Positions 42,561-52,850 of a stretch of DNA of 64,000 nucleotides are shown here, piece after piece. The first letter of the stretch is position 1. Each line of letters starts with the position of its first letter. The notes beneath the pieces were generated by a model, which searched no databases, was not told the origin of the DNA, and worked only from the letters and a program-made list of their open reading frames with translations. A program made the translations under genes and the position numbers. The DNA is taken from the NCBI GenBank assembly GCA_039621445.1, contig CP154954.1:20570642-20634641 (forward strand). Direction: 5' to 3'. The DNA comes from Euglena gracilis (taxonomy: Eukaryota > Euglenida > Euglenophyceae > Euglenales).

Positions 42561-43674
42561 GTCTCCTCTTCCGCTTCGGGATTATTGTTCTCCGCTGCCT
42601 CTGGCCCCCGCTATTTCGAAGTCTCTTTCGTGGACGTTTCCCCTCGGGATTCCCCCCCAAACGTACTGTTTTTTGAATTCGTGTTTCTTGGGGGTGCTGC
42701 TTTTCCATGGCTGCTACTCACGGCTTGTACAGAGTTTTTGAGCTTGTACATGTTTTTGGTGGTTTGAAGAAGAAACAGACGCCGAACTGCCCCACTCCTG
42801 GTTGGAGGACGCGTTGTCAGGAGAACACTGTCGAAACTGCGCCTGCGAGCATCACCTAACAGTTAGAAAAATTTGGCAGATGCTGCAGTTCTCTCCAGTA
42901 AACAGCTGTAATTGCATGCCTGCTGGGCGTACTGGGCATCCCAGATGCACCAAACAGGGAAATTTTTTTTTGGCAGACCCATTCTTTCTGATGAGTTATC
43001 CGATCCTTGGTCCGGAAGCAGCAGTAGTGTCCATTTTTCATAAGTTCTTTTGATTTGATAACAGCTAATGAGCAGGGACAGAGTGGAATTTGCAATCGAT
43101 GTTGCATCAGGCTCAGGCTTCCTAATTTCATTTCAGAAACAACTCTCTTCCTCAACTATGTCTCCAGGCGGCCACTTTGCACTCTGTCCAGCATGTAATC
43201 ACAAAATGTGTTCGGTTGCATTCCTCGTGGCTTCCCTGGTTGTATTGGGCAGCCAAATTCCTGTACGTTCGTTCTCAGAAAAAAATGGTGAGTTTGCAGC
43301 GTGCCTCCATTTTCCAGGAAGGGAGCCTCTGCAACCATGTTGCAGCCCGGTCCCAATTTCTTGGAAATCATCGAGGCTTCCAGGTTTACGGAAAACCACA
43401 TATTTGACCAGTTGGCAGATGGGTCGGCTTTCAATTCTCAAATCAGAATAAATTTGATGCAGTGATTATCATGCTCGTCCCCATGCGATCCCCATACGGT
43501 TTTTATTCGTCGTTCATCGAGTGCTTTTGCTTTCTCAGGAACACCAAGCACACTTTGCTGTTGGTAGCTTCTCCTTTTATCTCATTTGTTTCTCATTTTT
43601 GATTGAACTCGCCAGTTTTTTGTAATCTGGGCGATGGATTCTGCCTCCTCATTTTTTTTGCTCTCTTTCTGATC

Positions 43675-43785
43675 ATGACCGCCGCTCCGCTTCCATCATA
43701 CGCCAAAGAGGAGAAAATGGAAGCCCCAGACATTGCGGGCTTTCTGGAGCAGAAGGAGCGGTTTAGCCAAGGCAGGTCATCCAAG
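43675..43785 (+). CDS. Probable first exon of the ART-type gene
   Basis: The ATG at 43675 follows a T/C-rich tract. The frame reads MTAAPLPSYAKEEKMEAPDI and AGFLEQKERFSQGRSSK and ends at CCAAG|GTATGG, an ordinary donor. If the frame is extended upstream it includes a hydrophobic stretch (LLIFFALFLI) that could be a signal anchor, but that part is T-rich non-coding-like DNA. Linking it to the ART exons downstream is inference from position. Confidence 0.5.
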
Positions 43786-44582
43786 GTATGGCCAGCACCT
43801 TTTTTTGTGTGGAAATGAACATCCTTTCAATAGATCTGATGTGCTGAATATGACCCAGATTGAAAGCTTTTGCTAAAAATTGCTGATTTAGTTCCCCGCA
43901 GTCGCTTATTTGTCTCCATTTGGTCTGCCCCCCTTCTGCTTTTGAATTCAGAAACCAGGGGCATTGGACACACACCATTGCTAACTGACTCCTGACGGTC
44001 GCCTCAATAGTATCATTTGACAACGCTCATTTTTTTTGGCCAAAATGCTTTAAAATACTAGAAACCCTAATAAATTTATTCCGGCAAAATGAAATTCACC
44101 CGAGCAAAAATGACGTCGCAAAAATCTCCGTTAACAAAAGCCCAACCCCAGAGAAAAAAAGGATTCCTGGCATCGCAGGAACATTTCTGTCCCTCCCAAC
44201 CCCCCAAAATGAGGCTTTTTCTTCTTCTTCAAGGTTTCGACCCCGTTTGATGCCGAGTGGGCCCTGGGACAAACCTTGAAAACAGAACCTTAAAAACAAC
44301 TGTCAGAAACCTAATAAAAAGCAGTGAAAATGTCTTAAAAACCTTTGAATCCTTGCCGTCGAAAATTCCTTCGGTGCTGAATGGAAATTTTGCGGGGGGA
44401 GTGGGTGGTCCTATTCTTTGAAGGGTTTCCTCTCTCTCTATTTTCGGCGAAACACTGAAAAATTTTGGCCCCAAAATCGACACCCTAAGAGCCCCGAGAG
44501 CAGGTCCCCCGCCCCCCAAAGGGTGGAGGGTTGGGTGGGGGCCAACCCCCTCCTTCGGGTCCCTGCTTCTTTGCCCCCACAG

Positions 44583-44619
44583 CCAGCGGCCTGCTTTGGC
44601 CGACCGCCCTTCAGGCCAC
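44583..44619 (+). CDS. Exon left of an inserted element
   Basis: TTTGCCCCCACAG (44582) is a strong acceptor. The frame reads ACFGRPPFRPQ to the duplication GGCCACAG (44614-44621). Removing the element continues it as RPVQRAPSPSY from 44940. Confidence 0.5.
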
Positions 44620-44621
44620 AG

Positions 44622-44934
44622 CAGGGCAGTCTTTAAGGGACAGGAAAGTTTTTTATTTCCTTAAGGGCCGCCCCCCCCCCCCTTTCGGCCAAAGGGCCGG
44701 CCAAGGGCCAGACTGGGATTTGAACAGGGGCAGAAATTTAACAGTCGGAAATAACAGTTTTTGATGATTTGGGTGGATGGACGATGGTCCAAGGGTGCCA
44801 GGAACCAATTTTTTTCCCGATGTCGACCTGTTCTCGCCGAAAAATGCCAAAATTTCTTGCCATTTTCTTGTGCATTTTTTATTGAGTGTGCTGGGACAGC
44901 GAAGTTGTTTTTCATTTGCTTAAGAACCGCCCTG
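44622..44934. mobile_element. hAT-like element with exact 8-base duplication
   Basis: The left end is CAGGGCAGTCTTTAAGG, the right end GCTTAAGAACCGCCCTG (partial inverse). The duplication GGCCACAG is exact (44614-44621, 44935-44942). Here the right duplication ends in CAG, so a conventional acceptor is also possible. 313 bases. Confidence 0.9.
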
Positions 44935-44939
44935 GGCCA

Positions 44940-45067
44940 CAGAGGCCGGTGCAGCGGGCGCCCAGCCCCTCGTATTGCGCCAACGAAGGGGGCTCCGCAC
45001 CCGTCAGAGGCCCCCCGTACTCCTCAACAGATGGTTCTCGGCGATGGGCGGCGGCCTCTCTTTGAGC
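44940..45067 (+). CDS. Exon right of an inserted element, Pro/Arg/Ser-rich
   Basis: The restored frame reads RPVQRAPSPSYCANEGGSAP and PVRGPPYSSTDGS and reaches TGA at 45065-45067. A second frame is also open. A low-complexity linker is likely. Frame choice depends on the splice mechanism. Confidence 0.45.
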
Positions 45068-45120
45068 CCCTCTTTGCAAAAGAGTTTCATCGACTCACAA
45101 AGTGTCAGAGTCTCTTATGA

Positions 45121-45345
45121 CCCCCCCCATGTCTAATTACCACCTCCCTGGTAGAAACATCCTTTTTCGAGGACAGTCCAGTCCGTGGACCTTTTTGTTT
45201 TTTTGACCGAAAGAACCCCTTCTAACGACAGAACCCCCCCCCCCCTGGCAGAGTGCAGAAACCATTTTCACCCAGAGAACCCTATGTCTAACGGCCACCT
45301 CCCCTCCCCAGTCGAAGGATAGAGATTGTCGGTCGTTGTACATTC
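45121..45345. mobile_element. ATGTCTAAT palindromic element
   Basis: A C-run with ATGTCTAATTACC at the left and GGTCGTTGTACAT at the right, with a second ATGTCTAACGGCC inside. Same family as the nested element at 7626-7991. It abuts the next element directly. Confidence 0.55.
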
Positions 45346-45469
45346 CCCCGGGGAAACTGTCACCGAACCTTCGTGCTCGCTGACGTGTCATTGTGCCGCT
45401 GACCTTTCACCATGGGGACCTGACACCTACCTCTGTACTTGCTGACGTGACAGGTGACAGTTTCCCAGG
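45341..45469. mobile_element. TA-flanked GGGAAACTGTC palindromic element
   Basis: CCCCGGGGAAACTGTC and GACAGTTTCCCAGG ends, TA at 45339-45340 and 45470-45471, internal GACGTGTCA and CTGACCTTTCACC variants. Its left edge overlaps the end of the previous element. Confidence 0.7.
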
Positions 45470-45489
45470 TAAAAATATTTTGGCAGTTT

Positions 45490-45585
45490 GAATGAATTCC
45501 GCATTTTCCTTTCTCCACTGTCACGTCTGGTGACACTGTCGGACTCACTTCGCAGGTTTGCCTTATATCTTTGCCATTTGATTCT
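45490..45585 (+). CDS. Exon left of an inserted element (ART-gene region)
   Basis: The frame reads SPLSRLVTLSDSLRRFALYL and CHLI to the duplication ATTCTCCG (45581-45588). It continues after the element as RQTDFYRACSNA. Phe-Ala-Leu-Tyr..Tyr-Arg-x-x-x-Asn-Ala loosely resembles the start of ADP-ribosyltransferase domains (see 46417), so it may be a degenerate copy. Confidence 0.5.
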
Positions 45586-45588
45586 CCG

Positions 45589-45976
45589 CAGGGTTCGATA
45601 TAAGGAGATAGTGGTAGTACGGGGTTTAGGTGGGGGGTGTCCCCCCCACCTCCTCCTGGACTGGAGCGGGTCTGGACCCCCCCCCCCATCTGCCAAGGGG
45701 GGTCTGCACCGACACGGGGACCCCTCCCCAAAAGGTCAAATTTTCCTTCCGGTGCGTGTTTGCGTCGATTTTTTTTTGCATTTTTGACAATTTTTTTTGC
45801 CCCAAAAGTGCCCAAAATGGCACTTTTTGGCCGTTTTGGGTGGGTCGAATTTCTCGGCCCGGCGCTTTGCGCCGGGATGAAAATCCGTTACCTGGGCCGC
45901 TCCATTGTTCCCCCCCCACCCTCCCTACTAGGGGGGGGGTTATGACCCACCCCACCGGCTGTTATATCGAACCCTG
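45589..45976. mobile_element. hAT-like element CAGGGTTCGATATAA, in an exon
   Basis: CAGGGTTCGATATAA and TTATATCGAACCCTG are exact inverse ends. Duplications ATTCTCCG and ATTCCCCG (45977-45984) match at 7 of 8. The interior has C/G palindromes, a CCCGGCGCTTTGCGCCGGG hairpin and T-runs. Excision restores one coding frame across the junction. 388 bases. Confidence 0.9.
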
Positions 45977-45981
45977 ATTCC

Positions 45982-46047
45982 CCGCCAGACTGATTTTTAT
46001 CGTGCCTGCAGCAATGCCAGTGACTCACGGTTCCACCTCACCGAACA
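45982..46047 (+). CDS. Exon right of an inserted element (ART-gene region)
   Basis: The frame reads RQTDFYRACSNASDSRFHLT and then meets TAA. The upstream half is at 45490. Balanced composition. The following intron is A-rich and ends at 46239. Confidence 0.45.
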
Positions 46048-46239
46048 TCACTAAAAACCAAAGAAATGTAAAAAAAGACAAAAATCAACAAATATTTACC
46101 ATGGTCTCGGGGAAAATCCGAAATCGCCGGGAAAGAAAACACAAGAAAACGCAAAAAAAAAGCAAATTCTGCCAAAATCGAAAAATGCAAAAAAAAACCA
46201 CAAAAAAACATGTTTGCTCCCCCCCCCCTCCGGTTCCAG

Positions 46240-46307
46240 CACACCGATGCTTCTGTTTTGGACTTGGAGACTTCCACTGAATATGTCGGCCAGGAACGGA
46301 TCCCCAG
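46240..46307 (+). CDS. Exon with GT-AG borders, HTDASVLDLETSTEYVG
   Basis: C-run/CCGGTTCCAG (46239) and CCCCAG|GTGGGA (46308) are ordinary borders. The frame reads HTDASVLDLETSTEYVGQER. No domain is assigned; it immediately precedes the exon with the ART N-terminal motif. Confidence 0.5.
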
Positions 46308-46416
46308 GTGGGATCCTGGGGCATGGCAATTTCCTGGGGGGTCTGGGTATTTGATGCTAGGCCTCGACACCGTTAGTGTAACACTGGTGTAAAACCAATG
46401 GAACCGCTACATACAG

Positions 46417-46577
46417 GCTGGGTATTCCCCGAGCCCTGCCCTGGCGGCAAAGGGGACCCTTGCCCCACCACCAAGGCGCTGTTGTGGCTGTACACGCTGG
46501 ACTCCTGGGTGTACAAGCACTGCAACCTTGCCTGCCGGGAAGGCCGCTGGGGGTCCCACGCGGCATCATTTTTCTGA
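46417..46577 (+). CDS. ADP-ribosyltransferase-like exon, N-terminal motif
   Basis: CTACATACAG (46416) is an acceptor. The frame reads PTTKALLWLYTLDSWVYKHC then NLACREG and ends at TGA unless spliced. The Leu-Tyr-Thr..Tyr..Cys-Asn-x-Ala-x-Arg pattern is that of the first helices of arginine-type mono-ADP-ribosyltransferases (YT..Y..lN.aLR). Such enzymes transfer ADP-ribose from NAD to proteins. The catalytic Arg, Ser-Thr-Ser and Glu parts are in exons at 51823, 52683 and 53196. No signal peptide or secretion feature is visible. Confidence 0.6.
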
Positions 46578-46660
46578 GCACTGACGTGGTCGGTGTGCCT
46601 CTCCATTCCTGCCCTGATATGTTCCGTCATCAAATTCTGAAAAGCTATCCATGTGCACGA

Positions 46661-47071
46661 TAGCCCCCCCCCCCCAATTAGAAGCCCCCCGGGGCTATTA
46701 TTCGGTCACTCTGCGGAAAAACCCGAGGGGGGGGGGCTTCTATTTGGGTACCCTTTGTCTAAAGGAAAAACTTCGGCCGGCGGTCCATCCGGGGATCGAA
46801 CGGGGTCCAAGTTTAAAAAATTGCAAGGCGCATTTATTCTAGTTTTTGGGTGGATAGGCCATGTTTCAAGGATACTAGATATCACTTTTGTTCCCAATGT
46901 CGACCTTTTTCCGTGGAGAATTTTCGAGTTTTTCACCATTTTTCGGAATTTTTTTCGTCAAATTTCCCCCCGGCTTTGCCCGGGGGGGGGGGCTGTTATT
47001 TGGATTTTTGGCGGGAAACCTGAGGGGGGGGGGGCTTCTATTTGGGGGGGGGCTTCTAATTGGGGGGGTTT
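46661..47071. mobile_element. AATTAGAAGCCCC / GGGGCTTCTAATT element
   Basis: Ends CCCCCAATTAGAAGCCCCCC and GGGGGGGCTTCTAATTGGGG are inverse, each bounded by TA-containing sequence (TAG.. and ..TTTA). The interior has GGCTATTATT/GGCTGTTATT and TTCTATTTGGG repeats. Probably a TA-target miniature element. Confidence 0.65.
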
Positions 47072-47074
47072 ATG

Positions 47075-48840
47075 ATGCCATGGCCTTTTGTTAGATTAGG
47101 GTGGAACTATTAAATCTGTTTTTTTCCTTGCCTTGAGGCCGAGTCCGACTTTGAGAGCGAGCAGATGCGGAACGATGTTGGTATTCCCAGAAGTGGGTTT
47201 GATTTTTTTTTGTGTTTGAAATGCTGCAAAAAGACTCCCCAAAATCCAGTCCTGAGCAACCACACTCCCGATGGCCCCAGTCCCAACCTTGCCAGGTGCC
47301 CCTCCCCACCAGGTACTCAATAAAATGTTCGTAAGATCTGGTGTTGTCCAAGCTTAAGCGACCCCTCTTGAGCCCCTCTTTGCCACCAAAAGAGTGGCTA
47401 AACTGCGACCTATTATCACTTTTTGTGCCACTCTGCTCCTCAACCTCCTTGTCTACCCACCGTCCTTAGAGATGGGGTGCCCCCCACTCCCCCCTGCAGG
47501 ATTGAATGGGTCCCAGGACGCTCATGTGTAAGGATTGAAATGGGTCTCCTGGCGTCAGTGATCGGAAGAGGAATCTGACGTTCTTCATGCCCTTCATCAA
47601 GGCGCTTATTATTGGGACCCGTGCTGTACTGCCGCCACCTGCGACATAAGGACCAACATCATTCACATTAATTGCAAATCAAGAGAATAATCTCATAATA
47701 AAATACTTATTGACTTAAGAAAATATCTCTTACTCTTTCTCCAATAATAATCTTTCATTGTGGGCTGGCGTTCAAAGAAGGGCGTGCCAAACGTTGCGAG
47801 GAATCAGAAAGCTCCTATTTCTTGGTTAATAAAGCTTCACATAGAGACCACTCCTGTGACGATTGGATGTACGCTCATCCACACTCAGACCCAATTTTGT
47901 TTGTGGTCGCTCTCTCTCTTGCACTACAAGCAATGAATGCAAGAAGAAGTGCTGCCGGAGGGCGGACGAAAGGCCCTAAACTTCCAGCAAATGCCAAAGC
48001 CTAACCAAATCAGCCGCATATCTGCCGCAATTTTACCCACATTTTTTGAAGGCATATGCTATCAATCCCCTCCCCTGTGTTTCCAACTGAGCCTCACCCA
48101 GAAAGGAATTTTTCTGCCTTTTTAACACCCCAGATATGAAGTCCCCCGGCTTTATATTTGGATGGGATTTCAAGACCCTCGGGGGGGGGGGGCTTTATAT
48201 TGGGGGGGCTTTATATTTGGGGGGGAATCAAACCTTTTTGGCTGACCTCTATAACCTTCGGCGGCCTTCAATTGTGGCCATATACCTGTTTTATACCAAT
48301 TTTTTGTTGTGTGCCTCCCATTCTTCGCAGAAATGTGCAGGTCTTATCCAATATGGAGCATATCTGGTTAAAAAAAATGTTGTATCCACCCAAAATCTTT
48401 CTTAGTTGTGGACCCCCGGGCCGGCCAAGCCCCCCCCCCCCCGGGGACCCCCTAGGGGGGAGTGGGTTATAAATTCATTCTGAAAAAAGTTGGATTGGAC
48501 CAAAATTTTGTGTGGTGTCTTTTTGCTTTTTGTCTTTTTTTGGCAATGGGTTTCTAGCCAGCACCTCTTTTCCAGCCAGCAGCTCCCATCCAGGGTTCGA
48601 ACCTCTGCCAAGGCGGGAATCGTTAAAATGAAGTTGGGGCCTTTACACAGCCGAGCGAAAAATTATCAGTGCAGAGGGCGAAAACTTAGAGCGAAAATTT
48701 TTGCAAAAAGGTTTTAAAATGGCCCAAAAGGTGTTTTTACCACAATTTTGGCTTTCCACTCACCAGAGTACGGCAGGTGTCATTTTGATTGCCAGTTTTC
48801 AAGGATGGGTCCAACTGGTATCCAGTTTACATGAATGTGC
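47075..48840. other. Intron-like stretch, weak exon candidate near 47506
   Basis: CCCCCCTGCAG before 47504 and the frame RIEWVPGRSCVRIEMGLLAS suggest a possible exon. 48130-48232 is a short GGCTTTATATTTGG foldback repeat. 48420-48470 is a C-run/G-run palindrome. Nothing else is supported. Confidence 0.35.
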
Positions 48841-49102
48841 ACAGTTCGCGGATGCGCAATGAAAAACAAATGTTGACACATGTTGTTATTATTGCGCAAG
48901 TGCGCAATCATCCCCCAAATTTAGAACAACAAAAAATAAATAAAAACATTGCGCCAAAGCGCAATGTGTTCAATTTTTTTTGTAATAAAAAATATGTTGC
49001 TCCCTGGGCAACTGCGCAATGGAGTCCCCTCGTTTCATTACCTGGCGCTTTGTGTTCAGGACCCCCCTTCCCCCAGGGTCCAGCCAGCAGTTTTTTTTCC
49101 AG

Positions 49103-49250
49103 CTGCCAGAACCTCCGAGACTCCTTAAGAAGTTTCTTCTGCTCGCCTGGCAGCTTCCAGGCTAACTACCCTGGGGGGTCTGGCTTCCCAGTGTCCTCTC
49201 GTTTCGGTTTTGGGGAAACATGTCCCATGAGCAAACTCTGTACAAGCAGG
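49103..49250 (+). CDS. Exon with GTAAG donor, Ser/Phe/Gly-rich
   Basis: T-run/CCAG (49102) and AGCAGG|GTAAGT give ordinary borders. The frame reads NLRDSLRSFFCSPGSFQANY then PGGSGFPVSSRFGFGETCPM. No domain is recognised. It lies between the ART exons at 46417 and 51823, so it is probably part of the same gene. Confidence 0.6.
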
Positions 49251-49587
49251 GTAAGTCCGGGTTTTTTGAGGAACAGGTTTTTGGTTAGGACCAGCGGACC
49301 AAAATATTGCCACATGCAGGGCAAAAGATCGGTGAGAAGTTTGGTTCCAAATTACAAATCATCCGAGGCCCAAATATTCTTTAAAATACTAAGTATTTCT
49401 AAATTCGGCCTAATTTTAGTCCTCATGGTCTGCGGGGGGGGGGGCTTTGGTCTGGACACGGTTTCTCATTTGTGTGAATGTTTTGGGAACAGGTGTACAG
49501 GAACTTTGTGGGAAGTTTGCGTTACTTCATGGAGTTCGGGTTAGGTTTTGAGTGGTTAGGGTTAAAGGTCAGCATTCGCCCCAAATA

Positions 49588-49822
49588 CCCCCCCCCCGGG
49601 AAACTGTCAAGCCCGAGAACCTGTCAGGGGTCCCGAAACTCTCAGGCTCCCCACTCCTGGCCAACCTGTCAGTGCACGAAGTTGTTAGGGTCCCTGGCAC
49701 CGTCCAACCTGTCATGGGTTTTTTTTCTTTCATTGCTCTTTCCTTGAAATGCCCAACCTGGGAAACTGTCAGGGCCTTTGGTACCGGCCGACCTGTCAGG
49801 TGACAGTTTCCCAGGGGGAGGG
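49588..49822. mobile_element. TA-flanked GGGAAACTGTC palindromic element
   Basis: Ends CCCGGGAAACTGTC and GACAGTTTCCCAGGG, TA at 49586-49587 and 49823-49824. Internal repeats AACCTGTCAGGGGTCC and CCAACCTGTCA as in the copies at 10726 and 16113. Confidence 0.75.
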
Positions 49823-50587
49823 TAGGCAGGTAGGTGAATCCCCCTCCGAGGAACCCGCGGGTTTCACCTCTTCGAAATATTTTTGACATTTTTATCCAAT
49901 CAATAAAGTCAGGTGCAAAACTGTTTGTGACGTGTTTCAAATTTTTGAGATGCTGTTGTCAGTATGTTTCCATTTTTTTTTTATCTGGTGGGAAGTTTTC
50001 GAAGGAATGGCCACTTTAGTGTGGACCTGTCAGGCTTGGGACGTTGGCCTCCAGGATTGTATTTCCGACCTGGTCTTAAAGGAAGCTGGCCTCCCCCTAA
50101 TCTTTTGCCAATTAGCCTACAACTCCAAAAGAAGAACATGGGATAAAATTTTTGGGAAACCATTGATTTTCTGAAGAAAATTTCCAAACAAGGACAATCT
50201 TTTCTAAAAAAGTTACCTGGTAATTTTTGTCCAGCGTGCCTTTCCCTCCCCCTTTGGGTTGTCATTTTTCGCACACCAGAAGATTATTTATAAAAAATAT
50301 TTGTGAAATGATAAATGAAATGAATGACAAATGAAAGAATGAAAGAAATAATATGATAAATGAAATAAATGATGAATGAAATAAATAAATGTGGGGTTAT
50401 ATGCAATCCATTTGCAATGCAAAATTTGCAAAAAAAACACCATTGGCCATTTTTTAAAGCTTTGAATTGCCTTTTTGTCAAAACAAAACTTGAAAACAAG
50501 TGAAAAAAACCACCATTTTTTCGTGAACCGTTGCATTTTCCAATATTTTTTAAAAATCAAAAAATTCTCGCAATTTTTGTTTCCAGG

Positions 50588-50870
50588 AATTCTTGTCTCC
50601 ACTGCAGGTCAACAAGGGGAGATTACAATTGAGGGGTGTTGATTTTTTCAAATCTAGTGTCTACCATCTCAATGAATTAGAAAGGCTGCCAGTCACACGT
50701 ACACCACGGTTCGCAATGCCGCAGTGTTCCAGGCAGGGCCGCTCCGTGACATTGGCCAACTCCAGTGCAAAACCCAGTCCTTCTGGTCCTGTATGTGGGC
50801 GTACCCTCCCCCAGAACACGTGGAGGTTTCCAATCAGTCAGTATTATTGTGAGAAGTTGTTTTATTTTCT
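50588..50870 (+). CDS. Candidate exon, frame ambiguous
   Basis: CTTGTCTCCACTGCAG (about 50607) is a good acceptor. Two frames are open and protein-like: VDFFKSSVYHLNELERLPVT.. and, after TGAATTAG, AASHTYTTVRNAAVFQAGPL... The second reaches a stop near 50850. It may be an exon of the ART-type gene, but the frame cannot be settled from sequence alone. Confidence 0.4.
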
Positions 50871-50924
50871 TTATGATCTCCGTACGTAGGCACCTGCAAG
50901 GCTTATATCATATTGGTATATTGG

Positions 50925-51160
50925 TATATTGGTATCATATCATCTCATGTCATGTGATGTCATTGACATGTGATGTCATGGCATGCCATGCCATATCATG
51001 TCGTATCATATCATGTCATATCATATCATATCATATCATATCATATCGTATCATATCATATCATATCATATCATATCATATCATATCATATCATATCATA
51101 TCATATCATATCATATCATATCATATCATATCATATCATATCATATCATATGATATCATT
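50925..51160. repeat. (ATATC)n microsatellite
   Basis: Long array of ATATC/ATCAT pentamers with a degenerate ATGTCATG-rich start. Confidence 0.97.
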
Positions 51161-51179
51161 ATTGTGTCGTGTTTCATTT

Positions 51180-51530
51180 TCGGTCAGCAGCACCAAAAAG
51201 TTTTAGATCCAAAATTGACCCCCCCCCAAATGTGCCCCCCCCCCGCCCCAAGGGTGGTTGAGTGACTGGGTGCCGACCAACGATTTGTTTGCCCCCCCCC
51301 GGGGGGTGGGTGGGTGGCTTTTGAGAGCGGATGGGTGGGTTGGGGGCCAATGGGTGGGCGAGTTGGGATCCAGGGGTGTGGTACACCCTCCAAACCCCCC
51401 CCCCAAAGTTTGTCTGATTTTGGGTGAATTTTGGGTGGGTGGGTGGGTGGGTGGGTGTATTCGGGGTAGTGTGGGTGGGTTTTCAAAAAAGTGATGGGTT
51501 GCAGATAAAAGTGACGGGTGGCCTGCAGAT
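51180..51530. mobile_element. GGGTGGGT/CCCACCC foldback element
   Basis: TTTTGGGTGAATTTTGGGTGGGTGGG at the right matches 1150-1195. C-runs and GGGGGGTGGGTGGGTGGC occur inside. It ends near CTGCAGAT just before the next exon piece. Confidence 0.45.
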
Positions 51531-51533
51531 AAG

Positions 51534-51556
51534 TTCTTCCTTCCAAGGGAGACCTG
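51534..51556 (+). CDS. Very short exon piece left of an element
   Basis: The open frame VLPSKGDLW leads to the duplication ACCTGTGG (51552-51559). An in-frame TAA just upstream means an intron must end close by (CTGCAGAT at about 51524-51531). Confidence 0.45.
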
Positions 51557-51559
51557 TGG

Positions 51560-51817
51560 CAGGGGTTTTTTTAGTCGTGGACCCCGGGGGTGTGTGGGTG
51601 GGTCCGGCCGAGCCCCCCCCAGGGGGGTTCCCCCGGAGGGGGGTGGGATATACTTTTCGGCGCCGAAGGCACCGAAAATTTTTGAAAAAGTGCTATTATT
51701 AGCACTTTTCGCGATTTTTCGGCCTTTTTTTTTTGTGGGTCCCCCGGGACCCCCCCGGGGACCCCCCCCAGGGGGTGGGTGGGTGGGGGGACCCCCCGGA
51801 CTTTAAAAAAACCACTG
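51560..51817. mobile_element. hAT-like element with exact 8-base duplication in an ART-gene exon
   Basis: The left end is CAGGGGTTTTTTTAGTC, the right end GACTTTAAAAAAACCACTG (inverse CAGTGGTTTTTTTAAAGTC). The duplication ACCTGTGG is exact (51552-51559, 51818-51825). The interior has GGCGCCGAAGGCACCG and TTTTCGCGATTTTTCGGCC. No AG lies within 15 bases of the right junction, so a conventional acceptor at the edge is unlikely. 258 bases. Confidence 0.95.
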
Positions 51818-51822
51818 ACCTG

Positions 51823-52020
51823 TGGTGCCGACCCCACGTGTGTCCTAAAAAGCCCCAACAAGCGCACGTGTGGACGCCCAGCTGGTGCGGCCCTTGCCCC
51901 GACCTCCTCCTTATCCAACGGATGAAGGCCTCCGACAAGTCCTTCACCCTGTACCGGCGGACGCTCCTGTCCTCGGCCCAACTGCAACAGTACGCCGAGA
52001 AGAACAGGGCCGGGCTTTCT
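51823..52020 (+). CDS. ADP-ribosyltransferase-like exon, Arg motif
   Basis: The frame contains HVWTPSWCGPCPDLLLIQRM, then KSFTLYRRTLLSSAQLQQYA. Leu-Tyr-Arg-x-x-x-Leu-Ser-x-x-x-Leu-x-x-Tyr matches the strand-helix carrying the NAD-binding Arg of R-S-E type ADP-ribosyltransferases (LYRG..ls..l..Y). The usual Gly after Arg is Arg here. The N-terminal part has Trp/Cys pairs of unknown role. The right border is near CAGGGCC at 52003 or later; it must connect to the 52683 exon. Confidence 0.6.
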
Positions 52021-52365
52021 TTCGGCTCCAGTTCGCCAAAACTCGGACTCAGTGCCAGAGACCATATCACTATCTGCCATTTACGGCACGTGGCCGGTGA
52101 GTTCCAAGGTCCTGGTGGTTCCCGCCCCCAGAAAGTTGTCACCTTTGTCCCGTATCACCTGACTTGTGATGTTGGAAAGTCCACTTAGAAGCCTCCTTGG
52201 GCACTTATTGACGGACCTGTCAGGTGTAATGTACCAGGTCAACTTCCTCGAAATGGTTTCCCTGTGCAGTTTCATACCCCCCCCCCCGTCAAAACACCAG
52301 CCACCCCCTCCGGTTCTCATCATTCCGGGGGTCGAGGGGGGGGGGTCGCGGGGGGGGGGGGGTCG

Positions 52366-52635
52366 ATGGGCATCATGGATCATGATGGGCATCATGGGTC
52401 ATGATGGGCATCATGGGTCATGATGGGCATCATGGGTCATGATGCGCATCATGGGTCATGATGCGCATCATGGGTCATGATGACCATCATGGGTCATGAT
52501 GCGCATCACGGGTCATGATGGCCATCATGGGTCATGATGGGCAGGATGGGTCATGATGGGCATCATGGGCCATGATGGGCATCATGGGCCATGATGCGCA
52601 TCATGATGATGGGCATCATGCGTCATGATCCCTCT
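52366..52635. repeat. 19-bp minisatellite, about 14 copies
   Basis: Unit CATCATGGGTCATGATGGG with G/C variation at two sites. Each unit is nearly palindromic (ATGATG..CATCAT), so the array can fold in many registers. Confidence 0.95.
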
Positions 52636-52682
52636 CTTTTGGTTCTTAGGGTTCTTAGACAAGGGGAGGGGGTAACTTTCAG

Positions 52683-52850
52683 TGTGCAACCAGGATGTTG
52701 GAATTGGGTTGGTGGCGGCCCATCCCTGGCGCCAAAGCAGTTCATCTGGTCGGGCTTCACGTCCACCAGCCTCCAGGACAGCAATCCAACCTTCGGACCT
52801 CATCTCTTCGTCATCACGATCCCACGTGATCAAGCAACCACTTTTCATTT
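52683..52850 (+). CDS. ADP-ribosyltransferase-like exon, Ser-Thr-Ser motif
   Basis: TAACTTTCAG (52682) is an acceptor. The frame contains LAPKQFIWSGFTSTSLQDSN then HLFVITIPRD. F-x-W-x-G-F-T-S-T-S-L followed after about ten residues by a hydrophobic L-F-x-I strand is the central motif of R-S-E ADP-ribosyltransferases and is the clearest family match in this gene. The STS lines the NAD pocket. The 3' border lies in T/C-rich DNA near 52850. Confidence 0.7.

Noticed and set aside
52366-52635. CRISPR-like array
   Set aside because: Units are contiguous with no unique spacers, and the window is eukaryotic; it is a minisatellite.
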